A DNA stretch of 64,000 bases from Methylophilus sp. (GTDB lineage: Bacteria; Pseudomonadota; Gammaproteobacteria; Burkholderiales; Methylophilaceae), in NCBI RefSeq assembly GCF_008015755.1, contig NZ_SSGF01000015.1, positions 1 to 64,000 on the forward strand, read 5' to 3'. Shown here in pieces: positions 9,076-18,552 of the stretch (its first letter is position 1; every line of letters starts with the position of its first letter). Under the pieces are notes generated by a model that ran no database searches, was not told the DNA's origin, and was given only the letters and a program-made list of their open reading frames with translations. The position numbers and the translations under genes were made by a program.

Positions 9076-9411
9076 ATGCAAAAGATATTTTATTTTCTAC
9101 ATGCGTTGTGTTTGATGTTTGCTTTGCAGACAACCGCTGCCGAACCGGCAGTCACAACTACGCTACTAGAAACCGGTATTTCAGCAACCAGCCTGTCGAA
9201 TGCCATTGATGATAGCTTATCGGCCGACTTTGGCGAAGGATATTGTTGCGTCGACATGCTGGAAATCGCTGAGGTCGATGTCGACAAAATCCTGTTACCA
9301 GGATTTAGTTATCCGCTGCACAAAACCACTCACCTCGCCCCAGAACATCAACCCTCCTCCTACCATCTGCTCCTCAGCTTCTGGCTAGACCGGCCCCCGC
9401 AACGCGCTTAA
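9076..9411 (+). CDS. Small secreted protein at the head of the RND operon (CzcI-like position)
   Basis: The product is 111 residues with a clear signal peptide (about 1-21, ending TTAAEP). The mature part has a CC pair (EGYCCVDM), three histidines in the C-terminal third (LHKTTHLAPEHQ, YHL) and a Pro/Arg-rich end (DRPPQRA). It is the first gene of a heavy-metal RND operon, the place where small periplasmic proteins such as CzcI occur in czc operons. The general build agrees with CzcI, but the similarity seen by eye is weak, so the family call is inference. A role in metal sensing or buffering in the periplasm is plausible and unproven. Confidence 0.6.
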   Translation: MQKIFYFLHALCLMFALQTTAAEPAVTTTLLETGISATSLSNAIDDSLSADFGEGYCCVDMLEIAEVDVDKILLPGFSYPLHKTTHLAPEHQPSSYHLLLSFWLDRPPQRA

Positions 9412-9469
9412 AAAACTGTCCAACGCTATTTGCCATCCAGGCAGACAGCGTCATTTTAATCATAAGTTA

Positions 9470-9504
9470 AGATGACTGTGACATCATGCGATGAACAGTC
9501 ATCT
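9470..9504 (+). other. Long hairpin directly before the outer-membrane factor gene
   Basis: AGATGACTGT (9470-9479) and ACAGTCATCT (9495-9504) pair perfectly. Inside, CATC and GATG can pair around ATGC. The ribosome binding site (AAAGGATCG) follows within 10 bases. There is no T-run, so an operator or a translation/processing element is more likely than a terminator. Confidence 0.55.
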
Positions 9505-9518
9505 GAAAAAGGATCGTT

Positions 9519-10769
9519 ATGTTAAGTCAGACCCGCTGGCGGAAAGCATGCAGGCTCTTGTGGCTATATTGCTGCATCACTCCCGTTGCGTTTGCAGAAA
9601 CCACTTTTGACCTGAAAACCCTGTTGGATAAAGCCGTCGCCGAAAACCCGATGATGGCAGTGAGCAAAGCACAAATTGAGGCCGCTGCGGCAGGCATTAC
9701 TGTCGCCAGGTCGTTTTATAATCCGGATATGGAAGTGATGGCAGGCCCGGCCAGATACCGCGGTGTACCAACACCAGGCGCCACTGAGAGAAACTACGGC
9801 ATCACCATTTCGCAACCGCTTGATTTTCCTGGCACACGGACCTCACGCCGCGAACTGGCTGAACAGCAACTGACTTACGCGGAAAAAGGCATACACACCA
9901 CCAGCTTTGACTTACGCAACCTGATCAAGCAGGCCTATTTAACCGTGCTGTTGCGCCAGCAGATTCTGCAAATGCTGGGTGCCAACTTGAGTATTCTGCA
10001 GGAAATCCAGACCAAAATTAAACGTAAGGTGGATGTCGGCGAAGCCGCCAGATATGAGCTGATCAAGGCCGACACTGAGGTGCTGGCCGCCGAGCGTGAT
10101 TATGCCAGTGCGCAAACTCGTATTGACGAGGCCAAGGCTATTTTGCGCGGCATGATAGGCAATATGCCAGACACGTTTGAGGTTAAATCTGAGCTGCCTG
10201 CAATTTCTACCTTGCCCAGCATTATTGAGTTACGCAAATCTGCCGAAAACAATCCTTACTTACAGCAGCTGATCACCGCAAAAGACAGTGCGGAAGCTAA
10301 GTTAAAGCTGGAGCAAGCTTTGCGTTTTCCCGGCCTCACTTTGAAGTCTGACTTCACCCAAGACCCCGACCTGAACACCTTCAGGGTGGGCGTGGTGGTG
10401 CCATTACCTGTTTGGAACCGTCGTGAAGGCCAGATCGCACAAGCGGCGGCAGGCATTGATGAGGCAGATGCCAATATCAAACTTCAACAACAGATATTGC
10501 GCAAAGAAATCGATAGCGCCTATCAGCGCACAGTGATTGCCAGCAACCAGCTCAAAGTGTTTGAGAATGGCTTGCTGCAACAATCAGAAGCGACTCTGAG
10601 TCGCGCACAAGCCGCCTATAAGTTCGGAGAACGCGGCATCCTGGAATATCTGGATGCACAACGCGTCAATCGTGATGTCAGACGTGACTATCTGATTGCC
10701 AAATTCGATTATTTTTTCAGTGTATTGCAAATCGAACGCTTCATCGGTTCGGATTTGGTTCAACCATAA
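9519..10769 (+). CDS. TolC-family outer membrane factor of a metal RND efflux system (CzcC-like)
   Basis: This is the outer-membrane channel of the tripartite efflux pump. The 416-residue product has a signal peptide (about 1-27, ending AFA). Two outer-membrane-efflux repeats follow: the first around 30-215, with a long helical stretch QAYLTVLLRQQILQM, and the second around 225-410, with GVVVPLPVWNRREGQIAQA. Helices are Gln/Ala-rich, as in TolC relatives. A ribosome binding site (AAAGG) precedes the ATG. It is followed at about 10 bases by the adaptor gene, so the order CzcC-B-A is kept. Confidence 0.9.
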   Translation: MLSQTRWRKACRLLWLYCCITPVAFAETTFDLKTLLDKAVAENPMMAVSKAQIEAAAAGITVARSFYNPDMEVMAGPARYRGVPTPGATERNYGITISQPLDFPGTRTSRRELAEQQLTYAEKGIHTTSFDLRNLIKQAYLTVLLRQQILQMLGANLSILQEIQTKIKRKVDVGEAARYELIKADTEVLAAERDYASAQTRIDEAKAILRGMIGNMPDTFEVKSELPAISTLPSIIELRKSAENNPYLQQLITAKDSAEAKLKLEQALRFPGLTLKSDFTQDPDLNTFRVGVVVPLPVWNRREGQIAQAAAGIDEADANIKLQQQILRKEIDSAYQRTVIASNQLKVFENGLLQQSEATLSRAQAAYKFGERGILEYLDAQRVNRDVRRDYLIAKFDYFFSVLQIERFIGSDLVQP

Positions 10770-10779
10770 GGGGATGGTC

Positions 10780-11931
10780 ATGTCTCGTATTTTATTCTCA
10801 ACTTTGCTGACTGCCGCGCTGGCCGTCATGTCCACCGCGTGTAGCGAAAAACCCGCCCCGGCCGCAGAAACTAAAGAAGTCGTCGACCCCAACTTGGTGA
10901 TGCTGACCAAAGAACTGGAAGCCAATGTCAAAACTGGGCCAGTGACAGAATTTCAGTTTGTCGACACCCTGCGTATCCCTGGCCGTATTCAGGTCGATGA
11001 ACAGTATGAATCCAGAGCCGGTGCATCCATCACAGGACGTATCAGCACGCTGGATGTGAATCTGGGCGACGAAGTGAAAGCAGGCCAGCGTTTGGCAACC
11101 ATTAAAAGTACTGAACTGGCGCAATACCAACTCAGCTATATTAAAGCCAGCCAGCAAATGCAGTTGCAAACCAAAGCCGTCGACCGCGCCAAACAATTAC
11201 TAGAAGCAGACGTGATCAGCCTGGCAGAATTACAGCGCCGCGAAGGTGAGCTCAATGCAGCGAACGCCGAACTCAACGCCGCCCGCGATCAGTTACTGGT
11301 ATTAGGCATGGCACCGGCCAGCATCTCGCAACTAGGCTTGCACAACAGTGGCATGTCTACCAGCCAGGTCAACTCTAAAATCACCGGCACCGTCATTGCG
11401 CGTAAAGCCCGGCTGGGCCAAGTGGTGGCGCCGGCAGAAGAGCTGTTTGTGATTGCTGATTTGTCACACGTGTGGGCCGTGGCAGAAATCCCTGAGCAGC
11501 AAATTGCACATATTAAAGAAGGCCAGTCGCTGGATATTGAAGTCCCCGCCCTCGACGATGCAGAACTGACCGGCACGCTGGCCTTTGTCGGTGACATTGT
11601 GAATCCGGCCACGCGTACCGTGATGGCACGCGCCAACATCAGCAATGACAAAATGCTGCTCAAGCCTGACATGCTGATCACCATTTTGCTCGAAGCCAAA
11701 CCGGAAAAAGTGATTGCCATCCCCTCCACCGCGGTGGTACGTGAAAACAATGCCGACCATGTATTTGTACAAACCTTAAAACCGACGCAGTATAAATTGC
11801 TGCCAGTGACCCTGGGCCGTACTTATCAGGACAAGAGAGAAGTGCTGCAAGGCCTGCAGCCTGGCGATCAAATCGTGCTCGATGGCGCGTTTCATGTGAA
11901 CAATGAACGCAAGCGCAAAGAAATGGAGTAA
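10780..11931 (+). CDS. Periplasmic adaptor lipoprotein of metal RND efflux (CzcB-like)
   Basis: This membrane-fusion protein bridges the RND pump and the outer-membrane factor. The 383-residue product starts at the ATG at 10780, which has AAGGGG 6 bases upstream. An ATG at 10774 is too close to that site, and the upstream in-frame start at 10696 lies inside the previous gene. The signal peptide ends in a lipobox-like STAC (Cys at about 18), so it is probably a lipoprotein. Next come a lipoyl-like half motif (GRISTLDVNLGDEVKAGQRLATI), a helical hairpin with Gln/Ala repeats, the second lipoyl half (TGTVIARKARLGQVVAPAEEL) and a beta-barrel region. It overlaps nothing and ends 3 bases before the pump gene. 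Confidence 0.92.
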   Translation: MSRILFSTLLTAALAVMSTACSEKPAPAAETKEVVDPNLVMLTKELEANVKTGPVTEFQFVDTLRIPGRIQVDEQYESRAGASITGRISTLDVNLGDEVKAGQRLATIKSTELAQYQLSYIKASQQMQLQTKAVDRAKQLLEADVISLAELQRREGELNAANAELNAARDQLLVLGMAPASISQLGLHNSGMSTSQVNSKITGTVIARKARLGQVVAPAEELFVIADLSHVWAVAEIPEQQIAHIKEGQSLDIEVPALDDAELTGTLAFVGDIVNPATRTVMARANISNDKMLLKPDMLITILLEAKPEKVIAIPSTAVVRENNADHVFVQTLKPTQYKLLPVTLGRTYQDKREVLQGLQPGDQIVLDGAFHVNNERKRKEME

Positions 11932-11934
11932 AGC

Positions 11935-14900
11935 ATGATTGAATCGCTAATTAGAGGCGCGCTGAAGCAGCGCCTGATTGTGTTGGTCCTGGCTGTCGGT
12001 TTTATTCTTGCAGGCTTGTTTGCAGTCAAAAAATTGTCTGTCGATGCGTTTCCTGATGTCACCAACGTGCAGGTGATGATTGCCACACAAGCCACCGGTA
12101 AATCACCGGAAGAAGTCGAACGCTTTATCACCGTGCCGCTCGAAATCGCCATGACCGGCTTGCCCGGCCTGACTGAAATGCGCTCGGTGAATAAAAATGC
12201 GTTGTCGCTGATCACCTTGGTCTTTACCGATAGCACCGACGTCTATTTTGCCCGCCAACTGGTGATGGAACGCTTGATGGAAGTGATGGAACGCATGCCG
12301 CAAGGCGTGACGCCCATCCTCGGACCGGTCTCGACCGGTTTGGGTGAGGTCTATCAGTTCACGCTGGATAAACCCGATGACGGTAAAAAAGCGCTGACGC
12401 AAGCCGACCTGACAGAACGTCGCGCCATCCAGGACTGGGTAGTGCGCCCCTTGCTGCGCGGCATCCCCGGCGTGGCTGAAATCAACTCGCAAGGCGGCTA
12501 CGTTAAGCAATATCAGGTGCTGGTCAACCCGGACCGCATGACGCATTTTTCAATCAAACTCAAAGATGTATATGAAGCGCTAGCGCGCAACAATGCCAAC
12601 AGCGGCGGTGGCATTTTGCCGCATTATGCCGAACAGTACCTGATTCGTGGCGTCGGCCTGGTGCAAAACCTGGACGACATCCGCAACATGGTGCTCAAGG
12701 AAGAAAACGGCATTCCGGTCTATATCCGCGATGTGGCGGAAGTGACCATTGGCCATGAAGTGCGGGTAGGCGTCGTGCTTAAAAACGGTGACACCGAATC
12801 CGTCGGCGGCATTGTGATTATGATGCGTGGTGGCAACGCCAAAGAAGTGGTCAGCCGTATCAAAGCGCGCGTTGAAGAAATCAACAGCAAAGGCATGTTG
12901 CCACACGGCTTGCAAATTGTGCCCTACTATGACCGTAGTGAGCTGGTCGATGCCGCGCTGCATACGGTGACCAAGGTGCTGATTGAAGGCATTATCCTGG
13001 TGATTGTGATTTTGTTCCTGTTTTTGGGCGATGTACGCTCCAGCCTGATAGTGGTCGGCACCTTGGTCCTGACACCGCTGATTACATTCATGGTCATGAA
13101 TCACTATGGGATTTCTGCCAACCTGATGTCACTGGGCGGGCTGGCGATTGCCATTGGCCTGATGGTCGATGGCTCGGTGGTGGTGGTTGAAAATACCTTT
13201 CACCACCTGGGTCATCGCAAAGACGAAAGTCGCATTCGGGTAGCGCTAGAGGCGGCGACTGAAGTGGCGACGCCGGTACTGTTTGGCGTCGGCATCATTA
13301 TTCTGGTGTTCTTGCCACTGATGACGCTGGAAGGCATGGAAGGCAAAATGTTTGCCCCCTTGGCTTACACCATCGCCATTGCGCTGTTTGTGTCACTGGT
13401 CTTGTCGCTGACCCTAACACCTGCCTTGTGCTCGTACGTTCTCAAAGGTGGTAGCGGTGACGATACCAAACTGATACAAGCCATCAAGCGGCCCTATTTA
13501 TCAGCGCTAAACTGGGTACTCGACAACGAGAAAAAAACCATTTTAGCCTCGGCGTTGGTGTTTGTCGGTACGATTGCGCTGTTTCCGTTTCTGGGCACCT
13601 CATTTATCCCAGAAATGAAAGAGGGCTCTATTGTGCCCGGCATTAACCGCGTGCCGAATATCTCGCTCGAAGAATCCATGAAAATGGAAAACAAGGCGAT
13701 GAAGCTCATTATGGAGCAAGTGCCAGGGGTCAAATCAGCGATCTCCGGCCTGGGCCGTGGTGAAAGCCCGGCCGATGCGCAGGCACAAAACGAATCTACG
13801 CCGATTATCAGCCTCAAACCACGTGACCAGTGGCCTTCAGGCTGGACCCAGGATGACATTGCCGAGAAAATGCGCGCCGTGCTGGAAAAATACATTCCTG
13901 GCGTGCAAATCATCATGGCGCAGCCGATCTCTGACCGCGTCGATGAGTTGCTAACTGGCGTGCGTGCGGATGTGGCGGTGAAGATTTTTGGTGAAGACCT
14001 CGATACACTCAAGCAAAAGGCGGACGAAATCGCCAAGATTGCCGGCTCGGTGACTGGCGCGACCGAAATCAAGGTCGAAAAAGTATCGGGGCAACAATAC
14101 CTGAATATCACCATCGACCGTCAGGCGATTGCCCGGCATGGCATCAATGCGTCGGATGTGCATGACGTGATTGAAACCGCAATTGGCGGCAAGATTGCCA
14201 CCGAGATTTTTGAAGGCCAGCGTCGTTTCTCAGCCGCCGTGCGTTATCCGGAATCGTTCCGCAATAATGAAGAAGCGATCCGCAATATCATGCTCACCTC
14301 GCCCAATGGCTCACGCGTGGCGCTGGAGGACCTGGCAGACATTGAAATCAAGGATGGTCCGGCGCAAATCAGCCGCGAGCTAGCCAAACGTCGCATCGTG
14401 ATTGGCGTCAACGTCAAAGACCGTGACCTCGGTGGGTTTGTGGCTGAGCTTCAGCAAGTGTTAGGACAAAAACTGCAGTTACCGGATGGCTATTATCTGG
14501 AGTACGGTGGCCAGTTTCAGAACATGGAACGCGCCATGGGCCACCTGATGATTATTATCCCAGTCACGATTGCGGCGATTTTCTTCTTGCTGTTCCTGCT
14601 GTTCCAGTCATTGCGGTTTGCCACCATGATTATTCTGGTGCTGCCATTTGCTTCGATTGGCGGCGTGATCGCCTTGTTTGTCACCGGCGAGTATTTGTCA
14701 GTGCCAGCATCAGTCGGCTTTATTGCCTTGTGGGGCATTGCCGTGTTGAATGCGGTGGTGTTGGTCTCGTATATCCGCACACTGCGTGAAGAAGGTCTGA
14801 GCCAGCTAGAAGCCATTCGCAAAGGCTGCGCCCAGCGCTTTAGACCGGTGATGATGACGGCGACCGTGGCCATGCTGGGCCTGGTGCCTTTCCTGTTTGC

Positions 14901-15036
14901 GACAGGGCCGGGGGCCGAGGTACAACGGCCATTGGCGATTGTGGTGATCGGCGGCCTGATTACCTCAACGCTGCTCACCCTGATTGTGGTACCCACACTC
15001 TATCGTAAGTTTGAAGAAAGCAAGATAGAGGCATAA
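11935..15036 (+). CDS. CusA/CzcA-family heavy-metal efflux RND transporter
   Basis: This is the proton-driven inner-membrane pump of the tripartite system. The 1033-residue product has the RND layout: helix 1 (about 12-30), a large periplasmic loop, helices 2-6 (about 335-480), a second periplasmic loop and the final helix block (about 865-1025). Helix 4 contains AIGLMVDGSVVVVEN with Asp412, which matches the HME-RND proton-relay signature. It differs from the DFG...DGAV form of classic Zn/Co pumps and from the AIGAMVDAAI form of Cu/Ag pumps. The metal specificity is therefore open. Translation is likely coupled to the adaptor gene (GGAG overlaps its end). Confidence 0.95.
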   Translation: MIESLIRGALKQRLIVLVLAVGFILAGLFAVKKLSVDAFPDVTNVQVMIATQATGKSPEEVERFITVPLEIAMTGLPGLTEMRSVNKNALSLITLVFTDSTDVYFARQLVMERLMEVMERMPQGVTPILGPVSTGLGEVYQFTLDKPDDGKKALTQADLTERRAIQDWVVRPLLRGIPGVAEINSQGGYVKQYQVLVNPDRMTHFSIKLKDVYEALARNNANSGGGILPHYAEQYLIRGVGLVQNLDDIRNMVLKEENGIPVYIRDVAEVTIGHEVRVGVVLKNGDTESVGGIVIMMRGGNAKEVVSRIKARVEEINSKGMLPHGLQIVPYYDRSELVDAALHTVTKVLIEGIILVIVILFLFLGDVRSSLIVVGTLVLTPLITFMVMNHYGISANLMSLGGLAIAIGLMVDGSVVVVENTFHHLGHRKDESRIRVALEAATEVATPVLFGVGIIILVFLPLMTLEGMEGKMFAPLAYTIAIALFVSLVLSLTLTPALCSYVLKGGSGDDTKLIQAIKRPYLSALNWVLDNEKKTILASALVFVGTIALFPFLGTSFIPEMKEGSIVPGINRVPNISLEESMKMENKAMKLIMEQVPGVKSAISGLGRGESPADAQAQNESTPIISLKPRDQWPSGWTQDDIAEKMRAVLEKYIPGVQIIMAQPISDRVDELLTGVRADVAVKIFGEDLDTLKQKADEIAKIAGSVTGATEIKVEKVSGQQYLNITIDRQAIARHGINASDVHDVIETAIGGKIATEIFEGQRRFSAAVRYPESFRNNEEAIRNIMLTSPNGSRVALEDLADIEIKDGPAQISRELAKRRIVIGVNVKDRDLGGFVAELQQVLGQKLQLPDGYYLEYGGQFQNMERAMGHLMIIIPVTIAAIFFLLFLLFQSLRFATMIILVLPFASIGGVIALFVTGEYLSVPASVGFIALWGIAVLNAVVLVSYIRTLREEGLSQLEAIRKGCAQRFRPVMMTATVAMLGLVPFLFATGPGAEVQRPLAIVVIGGLITSTLLTLIVVPTLYRKFEESKIEA

Positions 15037-15074
15037 TGCCGACCCAGTGAGTCTATGCACAAAAGGATACTTTT

Positions 15075-15407
15075 ATGAAAGAAATCAAAGCAGTCATACA
15101 ACCGTCGCGATTGCCTAAGATACGTTCCGCACTGCGTAATATCAAAGGCTTTCCCGGCATGTCGGTCAACAAAATGGAAGGGTGCGGCCCCCACTTGCAA
15201 AAGCCGAGTGTGGGTGTACGCGAGGAGCTGACCGACTACAGCCCCAAAATGTATTTGTATATGGTGGTGCCGGATGAACTGGTCGAAGGCGTCTTGCAGA
15301 CCATTGTTGAAGTGGCACATACTGGCAATGTCGGTGATGGCATCGTCTGGGTGACGCCGGTGGAACGCATGATCCGTTTATCAGAACAGATTATGGTGCT
15401 GGATTAA
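15075..15407 (+). CDS. PII-like protein linked to metal RND efflux
   Basis: The 110-residue product starts like GlnB/GlnK (MKEIKAVIQPSRLPKIRSAL) and ends with the PII-type GDGIVWVTPVERMIRLSE. The central loop (about residues 33-57) is short and differs from the classical T-loop: it contains CGPHLQKPSVGVREEL and lacks the uridylylated GRQKGHTELYRG motif. This fits the diverged PII group found beside heavy-metal RND operons. The family is known to form trimers that bind small ligands at the subunit clefts. Here a regulator or metal/nucleotide sensor of the pump is inferred from position, 38 bases after the pump gene. Confidence 0.85.
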   Translation: MKEIKAVIQPSRLPKIRSALRNIKGFPGMSVNKMEGCGPHLQKPSVGVREELTDYSPKMYLYMVVPDELVEGVLQTIVEVAHTGNVGDGIVWVTPVERMIRLSEQIMVLD

Positions 15408-15428
15408 ATAGCACTGGATTAAATGCGC

Positions 15429-16196
15429 TTATAAACAACGCCAGTCCAGCCCCATGTGCTGGCTGGCAATTTGTACCCAGTCCTCGCTGCAATTCAACAC
15501 CCCACTCAACGCCTGCTGTGCTAACGCAGGCGTATTATTTTTTTCACTTAAATGTGCCGCCACCAGGTGCTTCAGTTTACTGTTATCCAGTTGGGCAAGG
15601 AGCTGCGCACTGGACTGATTATCCAGGTGCCCCAGCCAGCCGCCCACACGCTTTTTCAATGAGTGGGCATACGGGCCGCTACGCAACATCTCCAGGTCAT
15701 GATTGCACTCCAGCAGCAATCCATCACACGCTTGCAACATCGTCACAATATGCGGCGTTACGCTGCCGACATCGGTCAATACACCGAATTTACGCACGCC
15801 GTCAGCAAACACAAATTGCGCCGGTTCACGCGCATCGTGCGGCACTGGATACGGCTGTACCTCGATTTCTTGCAACGCAAAAGTCGTATGAGCATCGATG
15901 ATGTTAATGGTCACAGATTGTGTGGGCAGGTAGCGCTGGCACATGCTGTAAGTGCCATGCGTGAGCCAGACCGGGATTTGGTAACGGGCGGCAAGTTTGA
16001 ACACCCCGCGCGCATGATCGTCATGCTCATGCGTGACCAGAATGCCTGAAAGTTGTTCAGGTTGCAGCGACAGGCGCGCTAAACGTTGTACGGTTTCTTT
16101 GACGCTAAAACCGCAGTCAAGCAAAAGCCGGGTTTCCCCGGCCTCTACCACAGTGGCATTCCCTGCACTGCCACTGCCTAATGATGCAAATCGCAC
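15429..16196 (-). CDS. MBL-fold metallo-hydrolase (YycJ/WalJ-like)
   Basis: The 255-residue product is a metallo-beta-lactamase-fold hydrolase. The metal-binding motif THEHDDH provides His56, His58, Asp60 and His61. Further family positions are visible at PVPHDA, LTDVG and AAHLSEKNNTP near the C-terminus. The N-terminus MRFASLGSGSAGNATVVE is typical of the YycJ-like group, of which some members are 5'-3' exonucleases. The gene lies 12 bases downstream of bamC on the same strand, completing a dapA-bamC-MBL order common in betaproteobacteria. The substrate is not known from sequence. Confidence 0.9.
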   Translation of the reverse strand: MRFASLGSGSAGNATVVEAGETRLLLDCGFSVKETVQRLARLSLQPEQLSGILVTHEHDDHARGVFKLAARYQIPVWLTHGTYSMCQRYLPTQSVTINIIDAHTTFALQEIEVQPYPVPHDAREPAQFVFADGVRKFGVLTDVGSVTPHIVTMLQACDGLLLECNHDLEMLRSGPYAHSLKKRVGGWLGHLDNQSSAQLLAQLDNSKLKHLVAAHLSEKNNTPALAQQALSGVLNCSEDWVQIASQHMGLDWRCL

Positions 16197-16208
16197 GCGC
16201 TGCCTCGG

Positions 16209-17474
16209 TTACTTCAATTGCTCATATAGCAGTGAAATAATGCGGTTAGCCGTCGTCGACGTATTACGTTTGTTATCCACAGTGAGCACATAGACATCGG
16301 TCGTGTCATCCGCGTTTTCCAGCACCTGAATACGATATTGCTTACTGGATTTGTCACCGTCTGAGGTACCTTTCCAGAATCTGGTTTTATCGCCGGGTTT
16401 CACTTCTGCCGGTGCTGGCGCTTTTTCGTCTTCATCGCTGCCCCAGAATTTCAGGCGCTCCAGCAACCCTTTTTTCTGCTTGATTGGGTCTTCAGCATCA
16501 GTATCTGCATAACGCACATAGAAAATGCCTTCAGAACGATTTTTGTCTTCGGTGACAAACCCAATACGATCCAGTGCCAAACCTACACGACGCCAGGCGC
16601 GGTCAAACGGCTCATTGAGTTTTAACGTCACACTCTGATCAGGCTCTTTAATCACATCTGCGCGCTTGTCAGAAGCCACTTGCGTCATCACATGATCTGC
16701 TTTTTGCTCATCCAGACCCAACTTGACCATCATGCGGCGCAACAACTCAGCATCAAGGTCTGCATCAAACTCCTGACCAGCGTTGTTTTTATTGTCAGCC
16801 GCATTGACACGATAACCCGTATCAATCCTGCCCAACTGCGTGTTGACATAGTTTTTGCCATCATCCGGCGCACCCGCCACCGTACGATGCGTCATATAGA
16901 TTTCGGTGGTGCCTTCTTTTTCACCGCGCTCCAGCCGGGTGCGGAATTTGCGTCTGTCAGCAAAGCCGGATAACTTGTCCAGCCAGGCATCAAACTTTTC
17001 ACCGTAACCACGGTTATCTTCTTTTGGTTTAATCACATCTGACTGCAACCACTCGGTTTCAATCACACCCAGTTCAGGATTTTCTACCTTGACCGCGAAG
17101 CCCTGGTCTAACCAGAAATCACGCACAATCGGCCAGATTTTTTCAGCCGGGGCATTCACCACCAGCCAGCGTTGTTGTCCGGCTTTGACCATGCGCACAT
17201 TTTTCATGTCGGCCAACACAGGTTGCGGGCCATTTTGCTCCTGCGCATCCTGATTCTGGCTATAAGCAGAATAACTGGTACTACCCGGCACGTTGTAGGT
17301 GCTGCTGGTGCGTACAGAGGTCAGGTCAGGAGGCACTTCCAACGGCTTGGAGCGCCCTGCGCCCTTGTAGTCTGAGCTGTTATTCATAAACGGGATAGAA
17401 TCACAAGCAGCCAGCACTGTGACCAGGCTGACCAACACCGCCCGTTGTAACCAAACATGATTCATGTATTTCAC
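16209..17474 (-). CDS. bamC: Outer membrane protein assembly factor BamC
   Basis: BamC is a lipoprotein of the BAM complex, which folds beta-barrel proteins into the outer membrane. The 421-residue product has a lipoprotein signal with the lipobox LAAC (Cys24), an unstructured N-terminal stretch with SKPLEVPPDLTS (the family's BamD-binding region), and two helix-grip domains (about 90-230 and 265-410). The first start, GTG at 17474, has AGGG about 8 bases upstream. An ATG nine bases further in (17465) is an alternative giving 418 residues. The gene lies between dapA and the MBL-hydrolase gene. Confidence 0.9.
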   Translation of the reverse strand: MKYMNHVWLQRAVLVSLVTVLAACDSIPFMNNSSDYKGAGRSKPLEVPPDLTSVRTSSTYNVPGSTSYSAYSQNQDAQEQNGPQPVLADMKNVRMVKAGQQRWLVVNAPAEKIWPIVRDFWLDQGFAVKVENPELGVIETEWLQSDVIKPKEDNRGYGEKFDAWLDKLSGFADRRKFRTRLERGEKEGTTEIYMTHRTVAGAPDDGKNYVNTQLGRIDTGYRVNAADNKNNAGQEFDADLDAELLRRMMVKLGLDEQKADHVMTQVASDKRADVIKEPDQSVTLKLNEPFDRAWRRVGLALDRIGFVTEDKNRSEGIFYVRYADTDAEDPIKQKKGLLERLKFWGSDEDEKAPAPAEVKPGDKTRFWKGTSDGDKSSKQYRIQVLENADDTTDVYVLTVDNKRNTSTTANRIISLLYEQLK

Positions 17475-17495
17475 TTATTTCACCCTAAATTAGTC

Positions 17496-18395
17496 TTAGC
17501 CCACTGAAGCGGCAATCTCGGCCTGCTGCATGGCGCTGCGTAATACTGCATGATATTGGCTGGACAAATTGACCAGCGGCAAACGAATGCCGGTCGCAAT
17601 CAAGCCCATTTGCTGTAATACCCATTTCACTGGAATCGGATTTGCCTCGACAAATAATTTTTGATGCAGGGCAAACAATTTGGTGTTGGCAGCTTTGGCG
17701 GCAGCAACGTCGCCCTTCAAGGCATGCACACACATCTCGTGCATCAATTTTGGTGCCACATTGGCGGTGACTGAAATCACGCCTTTACCGCCTAGCAACA
17801 TCAAGGCCAGTGAAGTAGCATCATCGCCGCTGTAAACAGCGAATTCGGCAGGCACACGCAACAATAAATCGGTGCCGCGCTCAATGCCGCCGGTGGCGTC
17901 TTTAATGCCCACAATATTCGGCACCTGGGCCAAACGCACCACTGTATCGTTGGTTAAATCGCAGCCAGTACGGCCAGGCACATTGTATAAAATTTGTGGA
18001 ATGGCAACCGCCTCGGCGACGGCTTTAAAATGTTGATACAAGCCCTCTTGTGAAGGCTTGTTGTAGTAAGGCGCGACCAACAGGCAGGCATCGGCACCCA
18101 GGCTTTTCGCTTTTGCTGTCAGTTCAATCGCCTCGGCGGTCGAGTTAGCGCCGGTACCAGCAATCACCGGCACCCGCTTGGCCACATGCTCAACCGTGGT
18201 TTTAATCAGCAAACAATGTTCGTCCACATTGACGGTGGGCGACTCGCCGGTGGTGCCGACGATGACGATGCCATCGGTGCCAGCATCGACATGAAAATCG
18301 ATCAGCTTTTTGAGCGCGTCCAGATCCAAACGACCATCTTCAAACATCGGGGTCACGATTGCGACCAAACTGCCCGTAAACATACCTAGCGCCAT
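17496..18395 (-). CDS. dapA: 4-hydroxy-tetrahydrodipicolinate synthase
   Basis: DapA condenses pyruvate with aspartate semialdehyde in lysine and diaminopimelate synthesis (cytoplasm). The product is a TIM barrel with the Schiff-base lysine in VGIKDATGG (Lys165), the catalytic tyrosine in LYNVPGRTG (Tyr137) and the arginine of the same motif (Arg142). GTTGES (47-52) binds pyruvate. The frame starts at 18395 (299 residues). The family N-terminus normally begins MFTGS, so the ATG at 18383 (295 residues) may be the true start; neither has a strong ribosome binding site. It heads the dapA-bamC-MBL operon. Confidence 0.95.
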   Translation of the reverse strand: MALGMFTGSLVAIVTPMFEDGRLDLDALKKLIDFHVDAGTDGIVIVGTTGESPTVNVDEHCLLIKTTVEHVAKRVPVIAGTGANSTAEAIELTAKAKSLGADACLLVAPYYNKPSQEGLYQHFKAVAEAVAIPQILYNVPGRTGCDLTNDTVVRLAQVPNIVGIKDATGGIERGTDLLLRVPAEFAVYSGDDATSLALMLLGGKGVISVTANVAPKLMHEMCVHALKGDVAAAKAANTKLFALHQKLFVEANPIPVKWVLQQMGLIATGIRLPLVNLSSQYHAVLRSAMQQAEIAASVG

Positions 18396-18500
18396 TCAAT
18401 AATAAAGCGAATATTTTAACTGATTATGCGCCTGAACGCCAAAGAAGCCGTCTACCCAGCCAGCGTGGCCTGTCAAGCCATCGTCAAACAGGCTTTCAGT

Positions 18501-18506
18501 TATAAT
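18501..18506 (+). promoter_or_regulatory. Perfect -10 element upstream of rsxB
   Basis: TATAAT lies 47 bases before the rsxB start in the dapA/rsxB divergent gap. No good -35 is visible at 16-18 bases. It may drive the whole rsxB-nth-DUF1841 run and possibly the genes beyond. Confidence 0.35.
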
Positions 18507-18552
18507 GACAGCCTTTGCAACAGGGATTGAATAGCGTTTTTGCCAGGGTAAT

